35,109 nt of DNA from Bacteroides xylanisolvens XB1A (GTDB taxonomy: Bacteria > Bacteroidota > Bacteroidia > Bacteroidales > Bacteroidaceae). Below the pieces are notes generated by a model that made no database searches, had not been told where the DNA came from, and saw nothing but the letters and a program-made list of their open reading frames with translations. Positions 1-9,051 of the stretch are shown here, piece by piece. The position numbers were made by a program, and so were the translations under genes. The stretch is taken from positions 5,226,277 to 5,261,385 of the forward strand of contig NC_021017.1 of NCBI RefSeq assembly GCF_000210075.1, given 5' to 3'. The first letter of the stretch is position 1, and every line of letters starts with the position of its first letter.

Positions 1-1
1 T

Positions 2-667
2 GAAGGTACTACAACGACTCCTCCTTATGATAAACTAGAACCACGCTTTAAAGCTACCATTCTTTATAATGGAGCAACATGGAAAGGCAGACCGATAGAA
101 TCTTTCGTAAACGGTACTGATGGTTGGGCTGCATGGAAAACAGATGCCAAACCGGAAGGACGTTCTACTACCGGGTATTATTTACGTAAACTGGTAGATG
201 AAGCTCATAATTTTACTTCCATACAAGCCAGTACACAGCCATGGACAGAAATTCGTTACGCAGAGGTATTACTGAATCATGCAGAAGCATGTTATCATCT
301 GAATGGCTATACGGATAAGGCAAATAAAGACATAAAAGATATTCGTAACAGAGTGGGATTGTCTTACACAGACAAAAGTGGGGATGATTTAATGAAAGCC
401 ATCCGTCAGGAACGCAAAGTAGAACTTGCTTATGAAGGACATTATTATTGGGACATGCGTCGTTGGAAATTATCTGCGACAGCATTTACCGGTATTCGTC
501 TTCATGGAATGAAAATAGAGAAAAATGCAAATGGGTCTTTCACTTACATTTATACAGAATGTGATGATAAAGATCGTAATTTCCCGACTAAGATGTATCG
601 TTTCCCAATGCCACAGGCAGAGTTGGACAATAACGGTGCGGTAACTCAATATGCAGAATGGCAATAA
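2..667 (+). CDS. SusD/RagB-family outer-membrane lipoprotein, C-terminal part (5' end outside window)
   Basis: The frame is open from base 2 to a TAA at 665-667, giving about 221 residues with no start, so this is the 3' part of a gene that begins before the window. SusD proteins sit on the outer surface, cap a SusC transporter and bind glycan. The family signature is clear: PWTEIRYAEVLLNHAEACY, a helix with DIRNRVGL, then the IRQERKVELAYEGHYYWDMRRWKL block that ends nearly all SusD/RagB proteins, and a closing stretch with MYRFPMPQAELDNN. The missing N-terminus should hold the lipobox and TPR-like helices, and a SusC gene is expected just upstream. The next gene follows after 18 bases, so they are probably co-transcribed. 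The substrate cannot be read from this fragment. Confidence 0.93.
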   Translation, partial: EGTTTTPPYDKLEPRFKATILYNGATWKGRPIESFVNGTDGWAAWKTDAKPEGRSTTGYYLRKLVDEAHNFTSIQASTQPWTEIRYAEVLLNHAEACYHLNGYTDKANKDIKDIRNRVGLSYTDKSGDDLMKAIRQERKVELAYEGHYYWDMRRWKLSATAFTGIRLHGMKIEKNANGSFTYIYTECDDKDRNFPTKMYRFPMPQAELDNNGAVTQYAEWQ

Positions 668-685
668 ATCTAAAATGAAAACATT

Positions 686-2383
686 ATGAAAAAGAATATA
701 TTATATCTATTATTAGGGATTTTGGCTCTCACGAGTTCTTGCCAGGATCCGGAATATGTGCTTCCTACTGCGGACAGACAGGGAATCACGAGCTTGACTG
801 CACTCTTTACTTCTGGGCCATACGTGGATAAAGAGGCTGTGGTATATACTATTGCAGATGCTTCTGTAGATAAGTATGTAATTCCTATGCCATGGTATTA
901 TCCGGAAAATAGTGATAATGAAACTTCAGAATATATGAAAGCGATGAGGATTCAGGCAAAGTTGGCACCAAACTGTACTATTGAACCGGTTCTTTCAATT
1001 CTCGATCTGACTAAAGAGAATTATTTCACTTATACAGACGCTCAAGGATATAAGAAACAAATCTGCATCACAGGCGAAAGAGTTAAGTCTACTAAGTGTC
1101 AGTTATTAAGTTTCTCAATACCGTCTGAAGACATTACAGGTATTATTGATGAAGACCACAAAACTGTATCTTTAATCTCTGCGGAAGATTTATCTTCTTG
1201 CTTGGCAGATTATTCACTGTCGGCTCATGCGACCATGTCACCGGATCCTAAAACAGAGCCTCTTAATTTTAATTCACCTGTTGAGCTTACAGTGATTGCT
1301 CACGATGGAGTGACAAAGCAAACTTATACTATTCAAAAAGCAGTACCGGATAAGATTCCTTACGGATATAGAAAAGGTAGTGAGACAGAATTATTTAAAT
1401 TGGATATGGGAGTTATCGGCTTACCTTGGACTGGAGCAAATGCACCTTCTTTAGCTGTTTCCGGAAATAATCTGGTAGTTTGCTTGGGTGATGGTACCAC
1501 AACTCCTGCATATTACAATGCATCTACGGGAAATAAGATTGGTAATGTAACTTTGGGTAGTGTGAGTGTTGCATCTTTAGGATGTATGACAAGTGATAGT
1601 AGGGGAAATATATTATTAGCAACGAAGGCTACTAATGGCAAGTCTTTCTCAATCTATAAGACTTCTTCTGTTACGACTGCTCCAACTTTATTGACTACTT
1701 ATACTAATAATACAGGGTTAGATATGGGTACGAAAGTGTCTGTTCAAGGAGATATTAATACTAATGCCTCTATTATTGCTACTTGTGACGGAACAGCCAG
1801 TTCAGGTTCCAATAAGTTTGTTCGTTGGATTATAACAGACGGTGTATTGGGAAGTCCTCAAGTAGTAACAGTGAATGGTGTAGGTAATTGGGGAGCTCCC
1901 GCATCAAACACTAAAGTTGTGACTAAAGGAACTACTGCTCAAAGTGATTATTTTTTGTCATACTATGATTCTAACATTCTTTATTGGGTGAATGGAACAA
2001 ATAATAATGCAAGTAAATCTCTGGAAGACTCCGACAATGGTAATTCTTGGGCAATGAATAACAACTGTCTGGATACAAGAAGCTTTAATAATGCACAATA
2101 TCTTGTATTGGTATGTACAGCTCATTTCCCGCAATGGGGTGGAACTCCATGCTTATATATGTATGATGTAACGTCAGACGGATCATTCACAGGTACAATA
2201 TCTACTTCAGATGCTCTGTCATTCAATCCTTCACTTTCCTCATACAATTCATCCGATGGTGTAGCTGCAACAGGTGATGTATTGCTTGCTCCGACAACAG
2301 ATGGATATAAGCTCCGTGCTTACTACGTGGATAACAACTGTAAGGTTATCGGAGGATATGAGTTTGATTGTATCGACAAATAA
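686..2383 (+). CDS. DUF5018-type surface lipoprotein, probable glycan-binding protein of the PUL
   Basis: This 565-residue protein has a lipoprotein signal (hydrophobic run, then LTSSC with Cys19). Residues about 30-220 look like beta-rich Ig-like modules. Residues about 230-565 hold short repeating beta segments rich in Gly, Asn and Thr that resemble a beta-propeller. No catalytic motif is visible. Its position directly after SusD is where Bacteroides PULs place surface glycan-binding proteins, and the layout resembles DUF5018 proteins; that family call is from memory and moderate. The gene is 18 bases after the SusD stop. A long hairpin follows it at 2394-2447, which may uncouple the binding-protein part of the transcript from the enzyme part. 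Confidence 0.7.
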   Translation: MKKNILYLLLGILALTSSCQDPEYVLPTADRQGITSLTALFTSGPYVDKEAVVYTIADASVDKYVIPMPWYYPENSDNETSEYMKAMRIQAKLAPNCTIEPVLSILDLTKENYFTYTDAQGYKKQICITGERVKSTKCQLLSFSIPSEDITGIIDEDHKTVSLISAEDLSSCLADYSLSAHATMSPDPKTEPLNFNSPVELTVIAHDGVTKQTYTIQKAVPDKIPYGYRKGSETELFKLDMGVIGLPWTGANAPSLAVSGNNLVVCLGDGTTTPAYYNASTGNKIGNVTLGSVSVASLGCMTSDSRGNILLATKATNGKSFSIYKTSSVTTAPTLLTTYTNNTGLDMGTKVSVQGDINTNASIIATCDGTASSGSNKFVRWIITDGVLGSPQVVTVNGVGNWGAPASNTKVVTKGTTAQSDYFLSYYDSNILYWVNGTNNNASKSLEDSDNGNSWAMNNNCLDTRSFNNAQYLVLVCTAHFPQWGGTPCLYMYDVTSDGSFTGTISTSDALSFNPSLSSYNSSDGVAATGDVLLAPTTDGYKLRAYYVDNNCKVIGGYEFDCIDK

Positions 2384-2393
2384 TTAATTGATC

Positions 2394-2447
2394 TCTTTAT
2401 CTCATATATGATGAGAAAATACCCATTCATCATATATGGGATAAAGA
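2394..2447 (+). other. Intercistronic hairpin, 20-bp stem with one G-U pair
   Basis: Bases 2394-2413 pair with 2428-2447 along their whole length; the only non-Watson-Crick pair is a T-G. The loop is about 14 bases and can close by one more A-T pair. No long T-run follows on the + strand, so a classic intrinsic terminator is unlikely. A processing or mRNA-stabilising structure inside the operon, separating susD/DUF5018 from the enzyme genes, is the simplest reading. Confidence 0.55.
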
Positions 2448-2477
2448 AATCTGTAAATCATTTAAAGGAGTAGCTAT

Positions 2478-3476
2478 ATGTCAACAAAGAAAAAAATGTT
2501 ATGGTTATTATCATTACTGCCTTTTTTCATAGCATGTGGTGATGATAACACTGATATCCCGGATTGGCCATGGGCGGAGCCGGAGACTCCAACTGAACCT
2601 GTTGAAGCCAATCCTGATATTGTAAATTTAGGCTGGGCCAATGTGAAAAGCACTTATGGAACCTTGCCTGAACATATCAACGTATATAAATCACCAGAAA
2701 CACTGGAAGGCAAAAAAGCGATAGCTTATATTGCGGTAGGTGATATGAGTAAGGCAGCATTTGGTGTATTAGGAGAAAAGACTGGATTGAAAAAGCCAAA
2801 AGAATTTTATGAAGAGAACAACTCCACAATTGTAATCAATGGAGGTTTCTTCTATGAGGGGTCATTAAGCCTAATATGGCGTAACGGTGAAATGGTGTGT
2901 AAGAACAATGATGTAACAGCAGAAGATTGGACTAACGGTCCATTCTGGTATCCTGTATTAGCTGCATTCTGTGAGATGAACGATGGCTCATTCAAATCAA
3001 TGTGGACTTACACAACACTATCCAATGTTACTTATTGGTATTCGGAGCCCTCACCGGTAAAATCAGAAACAACTCCTAATGAAAATTTTCCGTCTACAGG
3101 AACTGTCTTAAATGCTAAAACAGGAATAGGCGGTGGCCCCGTACTTCTGTTGGATGGAAACATAAAGAATACATACGAAGAAGAAATTTTATCAGATATT
3201 GGCGCCACGGTGAACAGACCTCGTTCGGCTATTGGTATCACCAATGATAAGAAAATGATTCTTTTTGTGTGTGAAGGAGATGGAATGACAACGGGAGTTG
3301 CCGGTATGACCACCGAAAATGTAGCTAATATCATGAAAACACTGGGATGTACGGATGCTATCAATTTGGATGGCGGTGGTTCCAGTTGCATGTTAGTCAA
3401 TGGGCAAGAGACTATCAAGACAAGTGACTCCAGCGGAGACGAAAGATCCGTAGCATCAGTAGTCACTCTTAAATAA
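2478..3476 (+). CDS. Phosphodiester glycosidase family (DUF2233/NAGPA) lipoprotein
   Basis: This 332-residue lipoprotein has its lipobox ending at Cys20 (PFFIAC). Residues about 80-332 match the NAGPA/DUF2233 fold: STIVINGGFF (NGGFF at 121-125), GIGGGPVLLLDG, RSAIGITNDKKMILFVCEGD and the C-terminal NLDGGGSSCM (from about 296), which is the family's hallmark. The human relative removes alpha-GlcNAc from GlcNAc-phospho-mannose; bacterial members are thought to cleave sugar-phosphodiester bonds, and a Bacteroides ovatus member has been structurally characterised. A Shine-Dalgarno-like AAAGGAG at 2463-2469 supports the start. After the lipid-anchored Cys comes an acidic, Pro-rich tether containing IPDWPW, nearly repeated in the next gene. 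The family is secure; the substrate is not known. Confidence 0.92.
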   Translation: MSTKKKMLWLLSLLPFFIACGDDNTDIPDWPWAEPETPTEPVEANPDIVNLGWANVKSTYGTLPEHINVYKSPETLEGKKAIAYIAVGDMSKAAFGVLGEKTGLKKPKEFYEENNSTIVINGGFFYEGSLSLIWRNGEMVCKNNDVTAEDWTNGPFWYPVLAAFCEMNDGSFKSMWTYTTLSNVTYWYSEPSPVKSETTPNENFPSTGTVLNAKTGIGGGPVLLLDGNIKNTYEEEILSDIGATVNRPRSAIGITNDKKMILFVCEGDGMTTGVAGMTTENVANIMKTLGCTDAINLDGGGSSCMLVNGQETIKTSDSSGDERSVASVVTLK

Positions 3477-3529
3477 AAAATGTACTGCGGATATATCAGG
3501 CAGTATATACCTAATAAAACAAGTATGAT

Positions 3530-4933
3530 ATGAGAAAATTTCTAAAAATACTAATACTGACTTTCTTGGGAGCAGTTACAATAACCTCCTGTAGTGATGA
3601 TTCTGATGGAATTCCCGGATGGCCGTGGAACGATAATTCGACAGAAAAGCCGGACGAGCCGGATGTTGCAGAAGCTAAGCCACGATATATTTGGATTGAT
3701 GCGGCTGCTAATTTTCCTGACTATGCCAATAGTAAGGAAAACATAGCCAAAGATATGGAAAAGATAAAAGCGGCAGGATTCACTGATATTATTGTCGATG
3801 TACGTCCCACTACAGGAGATGTATTATTCAATACTAATGTTGTAGATCAGGTGAAACGTATGGATGTATGGGGTAATTCCGGATATAGTTATTATGAAAG
3901 GACGGAAACTTGGGATTATTTACAGGCATTTATTGAGGAGGCTCGTATACAAGGATTAAAAGTGAATGCTTCTATCAATACATTTGTAGGAGGCTATTTA
4001 TGTCCGTATAATTTAGGACATGATGGAGTCTTGTTCCGTGATGAATCAAAAAAAGGATGGGCTAGTGTAGCTAATCTAGCTGACGGGCTAACCAATACGA
4101 TGGATTTGTTGGACGATGAAACCGATTATGGAGCGAAATTTTTCAATCCCGCTAATGATGATGTACAAAACTTTGTTTTACAGTTGTTGGCCGACTTGGC
4201 TAAATATGATTTGGATGGCATCATATTGGATCGTTGTCGTTATGATGACTATGGCTTAGAAAGCGATTTTTCAGATATTTCCAAACAGAAGTTCGAAGAA
4301 TACATCGGTGAAACTGTAGCAAACTTCCCGGCAGATATTATGGCACCCGGTACGGATGAAATACCTTCTGACCAGCCTGTTTATTTTAAGAAGTGGTTGG
4401 AATTCAGAGCGAAAGTTATTCATGATTTCATAGTAAAGGCACGCGAGAAAGTTAAATCTGTCAATAACAATATCAAGTTTGGAGTTTATGTTGGTGCCTG
4501 GTATTCAACATACTATACATCAGGCGTGAACTGGGCCAGCCCTAAATACAACACCTCCGCTTATTATCCGAAATGGGCTACTTCCGATTATAAGAATTAT
4601 GGATATGCGGACCATTTGGACTATATCTTTTTGGGTGCTTATGCTTCCGTGAACAATATATATGGAAGTGGCGAATGGACCATGGAAGGTTTTTGTAAGA
4701 ATGGACGTGAACTGTTACAAGGAGATGTACCTTTTGCAGGCGGACCAGATATCGGTAACAGTACCGGATGGACTGACGGAGGACAATCTGCAAAAATTCC
4801 GGATGCTATTGATGCTTGTATCAGTAATAGTGACGGCTTCTTTGCCTTCGACCTTTGCCACGTTAAGAAATACGACTATTGGAACGCTTTTAAAACAGGC
4901 TTTGATAAATATCTGGAATCTATCGAAGAATGA
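3530..4933 (+). CDS. GHL10/DUF187-type glycoside hydrolase-like lipoprotein
   Basis: This 467-residue lipoprotein has its lipobox at Cys21 (TITSC), then a tether with IPGWPW. Residues about 50-450 form a TIM-barrel-like GHL10 domain: YIWIDAAANFPDY, IKAAGFTDIIVDVRPTTGDVLF, KVNASINTFVGGY, DLDGIILDRCRYDDYG (the acidic cluster near the predicted active site), IKFGVYVGAWYS and GYADHLDYIFLGAYA. E. coli DigH (YddW), in the same broad family, cleaves peptide-free peptidoglycan strands; whether this copy does so is inference. It closely resembles the C-terminal half of the gene at 6397-9051, with shared LDR.RYD and NYGYA blocks. It lies 53 bases after the NAGPA gene and is probably in the same operon. 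Confidence 0.87.
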   Translation: MRKFLKILILTFLGAVTITSCSDDSDGIPGWPWNDNSTEKPDEPDVAEAKPRYIWIDAAANFPDYANSKENIAKDMEKIKAAGFTDIIVDVRPTTGDVLFNTNVVDQVKRMDVWGNSGYSYYERTETWDYLQAFIEEARIQGLKVNASINTFVGGYLCPYNLGHDGVLFRDESKKGWASVANLADGLTNTMDLLDDETDYGAKFFNPANDDVQNFVLQLLADLAKYDLDGIILDRCRYDDYGLESDFSDISKQKFEEYIGETVANFPADIMAPGTDEIPSDQPVYFKKWLEFRAKVIHDFIVKAREKVKSVNNNIKFGVYVGAWYSTYYTSGVNWASPKYNTSAYYPKWATSDYKNYGYADHLDYIFLGAYASVNNIYGSGEWTMEGFCKNGRELLQGDVPFAGGPDIGNSTGWTDGGQSAKIPDAIDACISNSDGFFAFDLCHVKKYDYWNAFKTGFDKYLESIEE

Positions 4934-4955
4934 GGTTTGAACTAACCAACTAATT

Positions 4956-6389
4956 ATGAAAATATATTTATTACAATTCTTTTTATTAATAGGTCTGGGC
5001 TTGAATTTACAAGCCCAGATTCCTTCTAACCCTATTCGCGGGAAAGTAACCTGTAATGGGACAGGAGTCCCGGGGGTAGTAGTGACCGACGGAATAGGCT
5101 GTGTGTTGACTGACCAACAAGGCCAATATACTCTCCCCCCTAATAGGAATGTGCGTTTCATTTATTTATCCACTCCTTCCGGATATTTACCGAAAACAGA
5201 ACAAACAATACCTTTATTCTATCAGAAGCTGAATCCGGCCAAGCAAGATATTTACGACTTCGAATTGGTAAGAAATCCGCAAAATGAGATCAATCATTTG
5301 TTTTTGGTGCAGGCAGATGCGCAGGTTACTTCCGAAGATGACGTAAAGGCTTATGCTAAATATCTGCAAGATATGAAAGAATATATTCGTCTGTATATGG
5401 GCAAAAAAGAAGTATTCGGCATAGATTGTGGGGATATCGTAGGAGATACTCCTTCTTTATATCCTTCCTATATAGATACGGTATCATCATTAGAGATTCC
5501 CATCTATCGGGCAATTGGTAATCACGACATGACGTATGGAGGGCGTACTTTTGAATATTCTTATCGCACTTTCGAAAGTTATTTCGGTCCTATCTACTAT
5601 TCATTAAATAAAGGTAATGCTCATTATATCGTGCTTGACAATTGCTTTTATGTCAACCGTGATTATCAATATATAGGTTACATTGATGAACGTACTTTCC
5701 AATGGCTGGAGAAAGACCTCTCTTATGTGCCCAAAGACAAACTTGTCTTTGTAGTGATGCATATTCCTTCCAGTCTTCAGAAGAAGCTAAGATATAACAC
5801 GCTAGATCAAGATGAAACGGTCAATACAGCTGCACTATATAAATTATTGGAAGGTTATAATGCCCACATCATTTCCGGACATACACATTTTAATGTAAAC
5901 GTATGTTTTAATGACTCATTAATGGAACATAACACAGCTGCCGTATGCGGTACTTGGTGGCGTGCAGATATTAATGTGGATGGTACTCCGAGGGGATATG
6001 GGGTATATGAAGTAGACGGGAACCAAGTGAAATGGCTATATAAAAGTGCAGGCTACCCGAAAGAGCATCAATTACATGTATATCAGGCCGGATCATCTGA
6101 CGAGTACCCTTCCGATATTATTGCTAACGTATGGAACTGGGATGAACAGTGGAAAGTGGAATGGTATGAAAACGGAAAGCGAATGGGAGAAATGCAACGC
6201 TACAAAGGATATGATCCTGCAGCCAAAGCAATCTGTTCTGACAAAGAAAAGGTGAAATATGAATGGATTTCCCCAGTTCTTACCGAACATCTATTTCATG
6301 CTACTCCCCGTAATAAAAATGCTAAAATAGAAGTGAAAGTAACAGATCGCTTCGGCAATGTGTATACTGAAGCTGTCGAAAACAAATAA
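4956..6389 (+). CDS. Secreted calcineurin-like metallophosphoesterase with N-terminal beta-sandwich and C-terminal domain
   Basis: This 477-residue protein has a classical signal peptide (cleavage near LQAQ, residues 18-21). Residues 25-105 are a carboxypeptidase-regulatory-like beta domain (GKVTCNGTGVPGVVVTDG, then TDQQGQYTL). The metallophosphoesterase core follows with metal-site motifs in order: DAQ (D121), GDIVGD (159-164), GNHD (188-191), MHIP (H269) and GHTH (308-311). The first motif is D-x-Q rather than the usual D-x-H. A C-terminal domain (about 370-477) matches the Bacteroides layout annotated as MetallophosN plus MetallophosC. It probably removes phosphate from a glycan in the periplasm after the neighbouring phosphodiester glycosidase has acted; that coupling is inferred from context. 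The start ATG follows the previous stop by 22 bases. Confidence 0.9.
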   Translation: MKIYLLQFFLLIGLGLNLQAQIPSNPIRGKVTCNGTGVPGVVVTDGIGCVLTDQQGQYTLPPNRNVRFIYLSTPSGYLPKTEQTIPLFYQKLNPAKQDIYDFELVRNPQNEINHLFLVQADAQVTSEDDVKAYAKYLQDMKEYIRLYMGKKEVFGIDCGDIVGDTPSLYPSYIDTVSSLEIPIYRAIGNHDMTYGGRTFEYSYRTFESYFGPIYYSLNKGNAHYIVLDNCFYVNRDYQYIGYIDERTFQWLEKDLSYVPKDKLVFVVMHIPSSLQKKLRYNTLDQDETVNTAALYKLLEGYNAHIISGHTHFNVNVCFNDSLMEHNTAAVCGTWWRADINVDGTPRGYGVYEVDGNQVKWLYKSAGYPKEHQLHVYQAGSSDEYPSDIIANVWNWDEQWKVEWYENGKRMGEMQRYKGYDPAAKAICSDKEKVKYEWISPVLTEHLFHATPRNKNAKIEVKVTDRFGNVYTEAVENK

Positions 6390-6396
6390 GAATCAT

Positions 6397-9051
6397 ATGT
6401 TGAAAGCCAAATATTTTATATTATTGATATGCTTCTCCTTTCTCCTGAAAACAGAAGCGAAAGTAACCCTTACTTCCATTTGGGGGGATAATATGGTGTT
6501 ACAGCAACAATCGGAAGTTACTTTTTCCGGAACAGCGACTTCGGGAAAACGTGTGCAGGCTACCGCTTCATGGAATAATAAAAAAATCCAAACGAATGTT
6601 GATGCAAAAGGTGAATGGAAACTTTCTCTCCAAACACCGGTAGCTGGAGGTCCGTATAGTATTACGTTCTCGGATGGAGAGGACCTCACATTGCAGAATA
6701 TTTTAATAGGAGAAGTCTGGTTCTGTTCCGGACAGTCGAATATGGAAATGCCAGTGAAAGGATTCCGTGGACAGCCTGTGTTTGGTTCCCAGCCATACAT
6801 TGTATCTGCTAATCCCAAACGTCCACTGCGTCTCTATACTGTAAAAAATGCCTGGAGTACCATTCCACAGGAAGCTGGGGTGGACGGAGAATGGAAAGAA
6901 GCCTCTCCGGAAGATGTTGCTGATTTCAGTGCAACTGCCTATTTCTTTGGCAATCAGTTACAGCAATCTTTGGATGTTCCTGTCGGTCTGATACATTGTT
7001 CCTGGAGCATGTCAAAAATAGAGGCTTGGATGAATAAAGAGACTTTATCGGGCTTTCCGGAAATAGCATTGCCTGATGTAATACAGAGAGAGTTCGGGTG
7101 GACGGCAGGGACTCCTACATTATTGTGGAATGCAATGGTGAATCCATGGAAAGGATTTCCTGTTAAAGGAGTGATTTGGTATCAAGGTGAAGCAAACACA
7201 CCCGATCCCGGATTATATAAGAGATTATTTCCTGCAATGGTTTCTCAATGGAGAACATTCTTCAACAATCCCCAAATGCCATTTTATTACGTACAGATTG
7301 CACCATGGAAATCGGAAGGCAATGATAAACTGGATTGGGCTTGGTTCCGCCAGTGTCAGTTGGAGTTGATGTCAGCTGTTCCAAATGTTGGAATGGTGAC
7401 CACAGGTGATGCCGGGAGTGAAAACTTTATTCATTCGCCCTATAAGATAAAGGTCGGTGAACGACTGGCTTATTGGGCATTGGCAAAAACGTATCATCGT
7501 AAAGGTATTCAATATTCCGGTCCTATATACAAATCCCACCGAGTAAAAGGGAATGTAGTAGAAATAGACTTTGAACATGGTGAAGAAGGATTGATCCCGG
7601 AAAATCAAAACGTGAAAGGATTTGAAATAGTGGGGACGGATGGTATATTCCGACCGGCCAAAGCGGAAATTATCAATGGTTCTTCTACTGTAGAGGTCTG
7701 GAATGATTCGATCAATGCCCCCATAGAGGTACGTTATTGTTTCCGGAATTATATGTTGGGAGAATTATGCAATAATGCGGCTATTCCTGCTTCTCCTTTC
7801 CGGATTGTAATCAAAAAGAAACCTGCGTTAATGTGGTTCGATGCCGAAGCTAACTTCGAACGTTTCAGCCATAAAGACTCGATTGACTATTATTTGGAGA
7901 AAATCAAATCAGTAGGTTTCACTCATGCAATAGTGGATATACGGCCCATTACGGGAGAAGTACTTTATCAAAGTCAGTTTGCCCCACAAATGAAAGAGTG
8001 GAAAGGCGCAAAGGCCGGGAATTTTGATTATTTGCAATACTTCATTAAAAAAGGGCACGAATTGGGTCTTGAGATTCATGCTTCATTAAATGTATTCTGT
8101 GCCGGACACAATTATTTCGATCGTGGAATGGTATATAGTGGACATCCGGACTGGGCATCCATGGTATATACTCCCGATAAAGGCATTATTCCGATTACGG
8201 AAGAAAAACAAAAATATGGTGCTATGATTAATCCTCTGAATGAGGAGTATCGTGCGCATATTCTAAATGTACTGAAAGAAGTAGTGACCAAATACCCTGA
8301 TTTGGATGGCTTGATGCTCGACCGCGTACGCTATGATGGTATAACAGCCGACTTCTCACCGCTTTCACGCGAAAAGTTTGAAGCGTATATAGGTAAGAAA
8401 GTGGCGAAGTTCCCCGAAGATATTTTTGTTTGGAAGAAGAATACGGATGGGAAGTTTATCACACAACCGGGAAAGTATTTCCAGAAATGGATGGAATGGA
8501 GAACGAAAAACATTACTGATTTTATGGCATTGGCACGTAAGGAAGTGAAAGCCGCCAATCCAAAAGTTTCTTTCGGCACATATACCGGAGCTTGGTATCC
8601 GTCTTACTATGAAGTGGGAGTTAATTTCGCCAGCAAAAAGTATGATCCGGCTAAAGACTTCAGTTGGGCCACTCCCGAATATAAAAATTACGGATACGCG
8701 GAACTGATCGATTTGTATGCAACCGGAAATTACTATACAGACATAACGATAGAGGAATACAAGAAAACGAACCGCAACATCTGGAACGAGACTGATTCGC
8801 AGGCTCAAGCCGGTACATGGTACTGTGTAGAAGGTTCCTGTCAGCACTTGCGTCAGATTCTTAAAGACAACAAGTTTATGGGCGGCATCTTGGTGGATCA
8901 GTTCTATGATAATCCGGGGAAATTATCCGAAACAATAGAGATGAACCTTCGTCGATCGGATGGACTAATGGTATTCGATATAGTACACATCATCCAAAAG
9001 AATCTTTGGAAAGAAGTAGAAAAAGGAATGCGCGAGGGGGGAGCTTTATGA
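6397..9051 (+). CDS. Two-domain secreted enzyme: sialate O-acetylesterase-type SGNH domain fused to a GHL10 glycosidase-like domain
   Basis: The chosen ATG at 6397 gives 884 residues and a clean signal peptide ending near KTEAK; an upstream in-frame ATG at 6358 lies inside the previous gene and would spoil the signal. Residues about 22-470 are an SASA-type esterase with VWFCSGQSNMEMP (Ser in GQS near residue 114), VIWYQGEAN and IHSPYKIKVGERLAYWAL. The usual Asp two residues before that His is Phe here. Residues about 475-884 are a GHL10 domain: LMWFDAEANFERF, VDIRPITGEVLY, DLDGLMLDRVRYDG and SFGTYTGAWYPSYY. Fusing de-O-acetylation with chain cleavage suggests an acetylated glycan substrate. 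The stop overlaps the next gene's start (ATGA). Confidence 0.9.
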   Translation: MLKAKYFILLICFSFLLKTEAKVTLTSIWGDNMVLQQQSEVTFSGTATSGKRVQATASWNNKKIQTNVDAKGEWKLSLQTPVAGGPYSITFSDGEDLTLQNILIGEVWFCSGQSNMEMPVKGFRGQPVFGSQPYIVSANPKRPLRLYTVKNAWSTIPQEAGVDGEWKEASPEDVADFSATAYFFGNQLQQSLDVPVGLIHCSWSMSKIEAWMNKETLSGFPEIALPDVIQREFGWTAGTPTLLWNAMVNPWKGFPVKGVIWYQGEANTPDPGLYKRLFPAMVSQWRTFFNNPQMPFYYVQIAPWKSEGNDKLDWAWFRQCQLELMSAVPNVGMVTTGDAGSENFIHSPYKIKVGERLAYWALAKTYHRKGIQYSGPIYKSHRVKGNVVEIDFEHGEEGLIPENQNVKGFEIVGTDGIFRPAKAEIINGSSTVEVWNDSINAPIEVRYCFRNYMLGELCNNAAIPASPFRIVIKKKPALMWFDAEANFERFSHKDSIDYYLEKIKSVGFTHAIVDIRPITGEVLYQSQFAPQMKEWKGAKAGNFDYLQYFIKKGHELGLEIHASLNVFCAGHNYFDRGMVYSGHPDWASMVYTPDKGIIPITEEKQKYGAMINPLNEEYRAHILNVLKEVVTKYPDLDGLMLDRVRYDGITADFSPLSREKFEAYIGKKVAKFPEDIFVWKKNTDGKFITQPGKYFQKWMEWRTKNITDFMALARKEVKAANPKVSFGTYTGAWYPSYYEVGVNFASKKYDPAKDFSWATPEYKNYGYAELIDLYATGNYYTDITIEEYKKTNRNIWNETDSQAQAGTWYCVEGSCQHLRQILKDNKFMGGILVDQFYDNPGKLSETIEMNLRRSDGLMVFDIVHIIQKNLWKEVEKGMREGGAL

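Noticed and set aside
6358..6396. Upstream ATG of the esterase-GHL10 fusion
   Set aside because: It lies inside the previous gene and adds 13 residues in front of an otherwise normal signal peptide; the ATG at 6397 fits better.
9006..9047. Longer start for the DUF5009 protein
   Set aside because: The extra residues are polar and basic and overlap the previous gene; the ATGA-coupled ATG at 9048 with a strong ribosome-binding site is clearly preferred.
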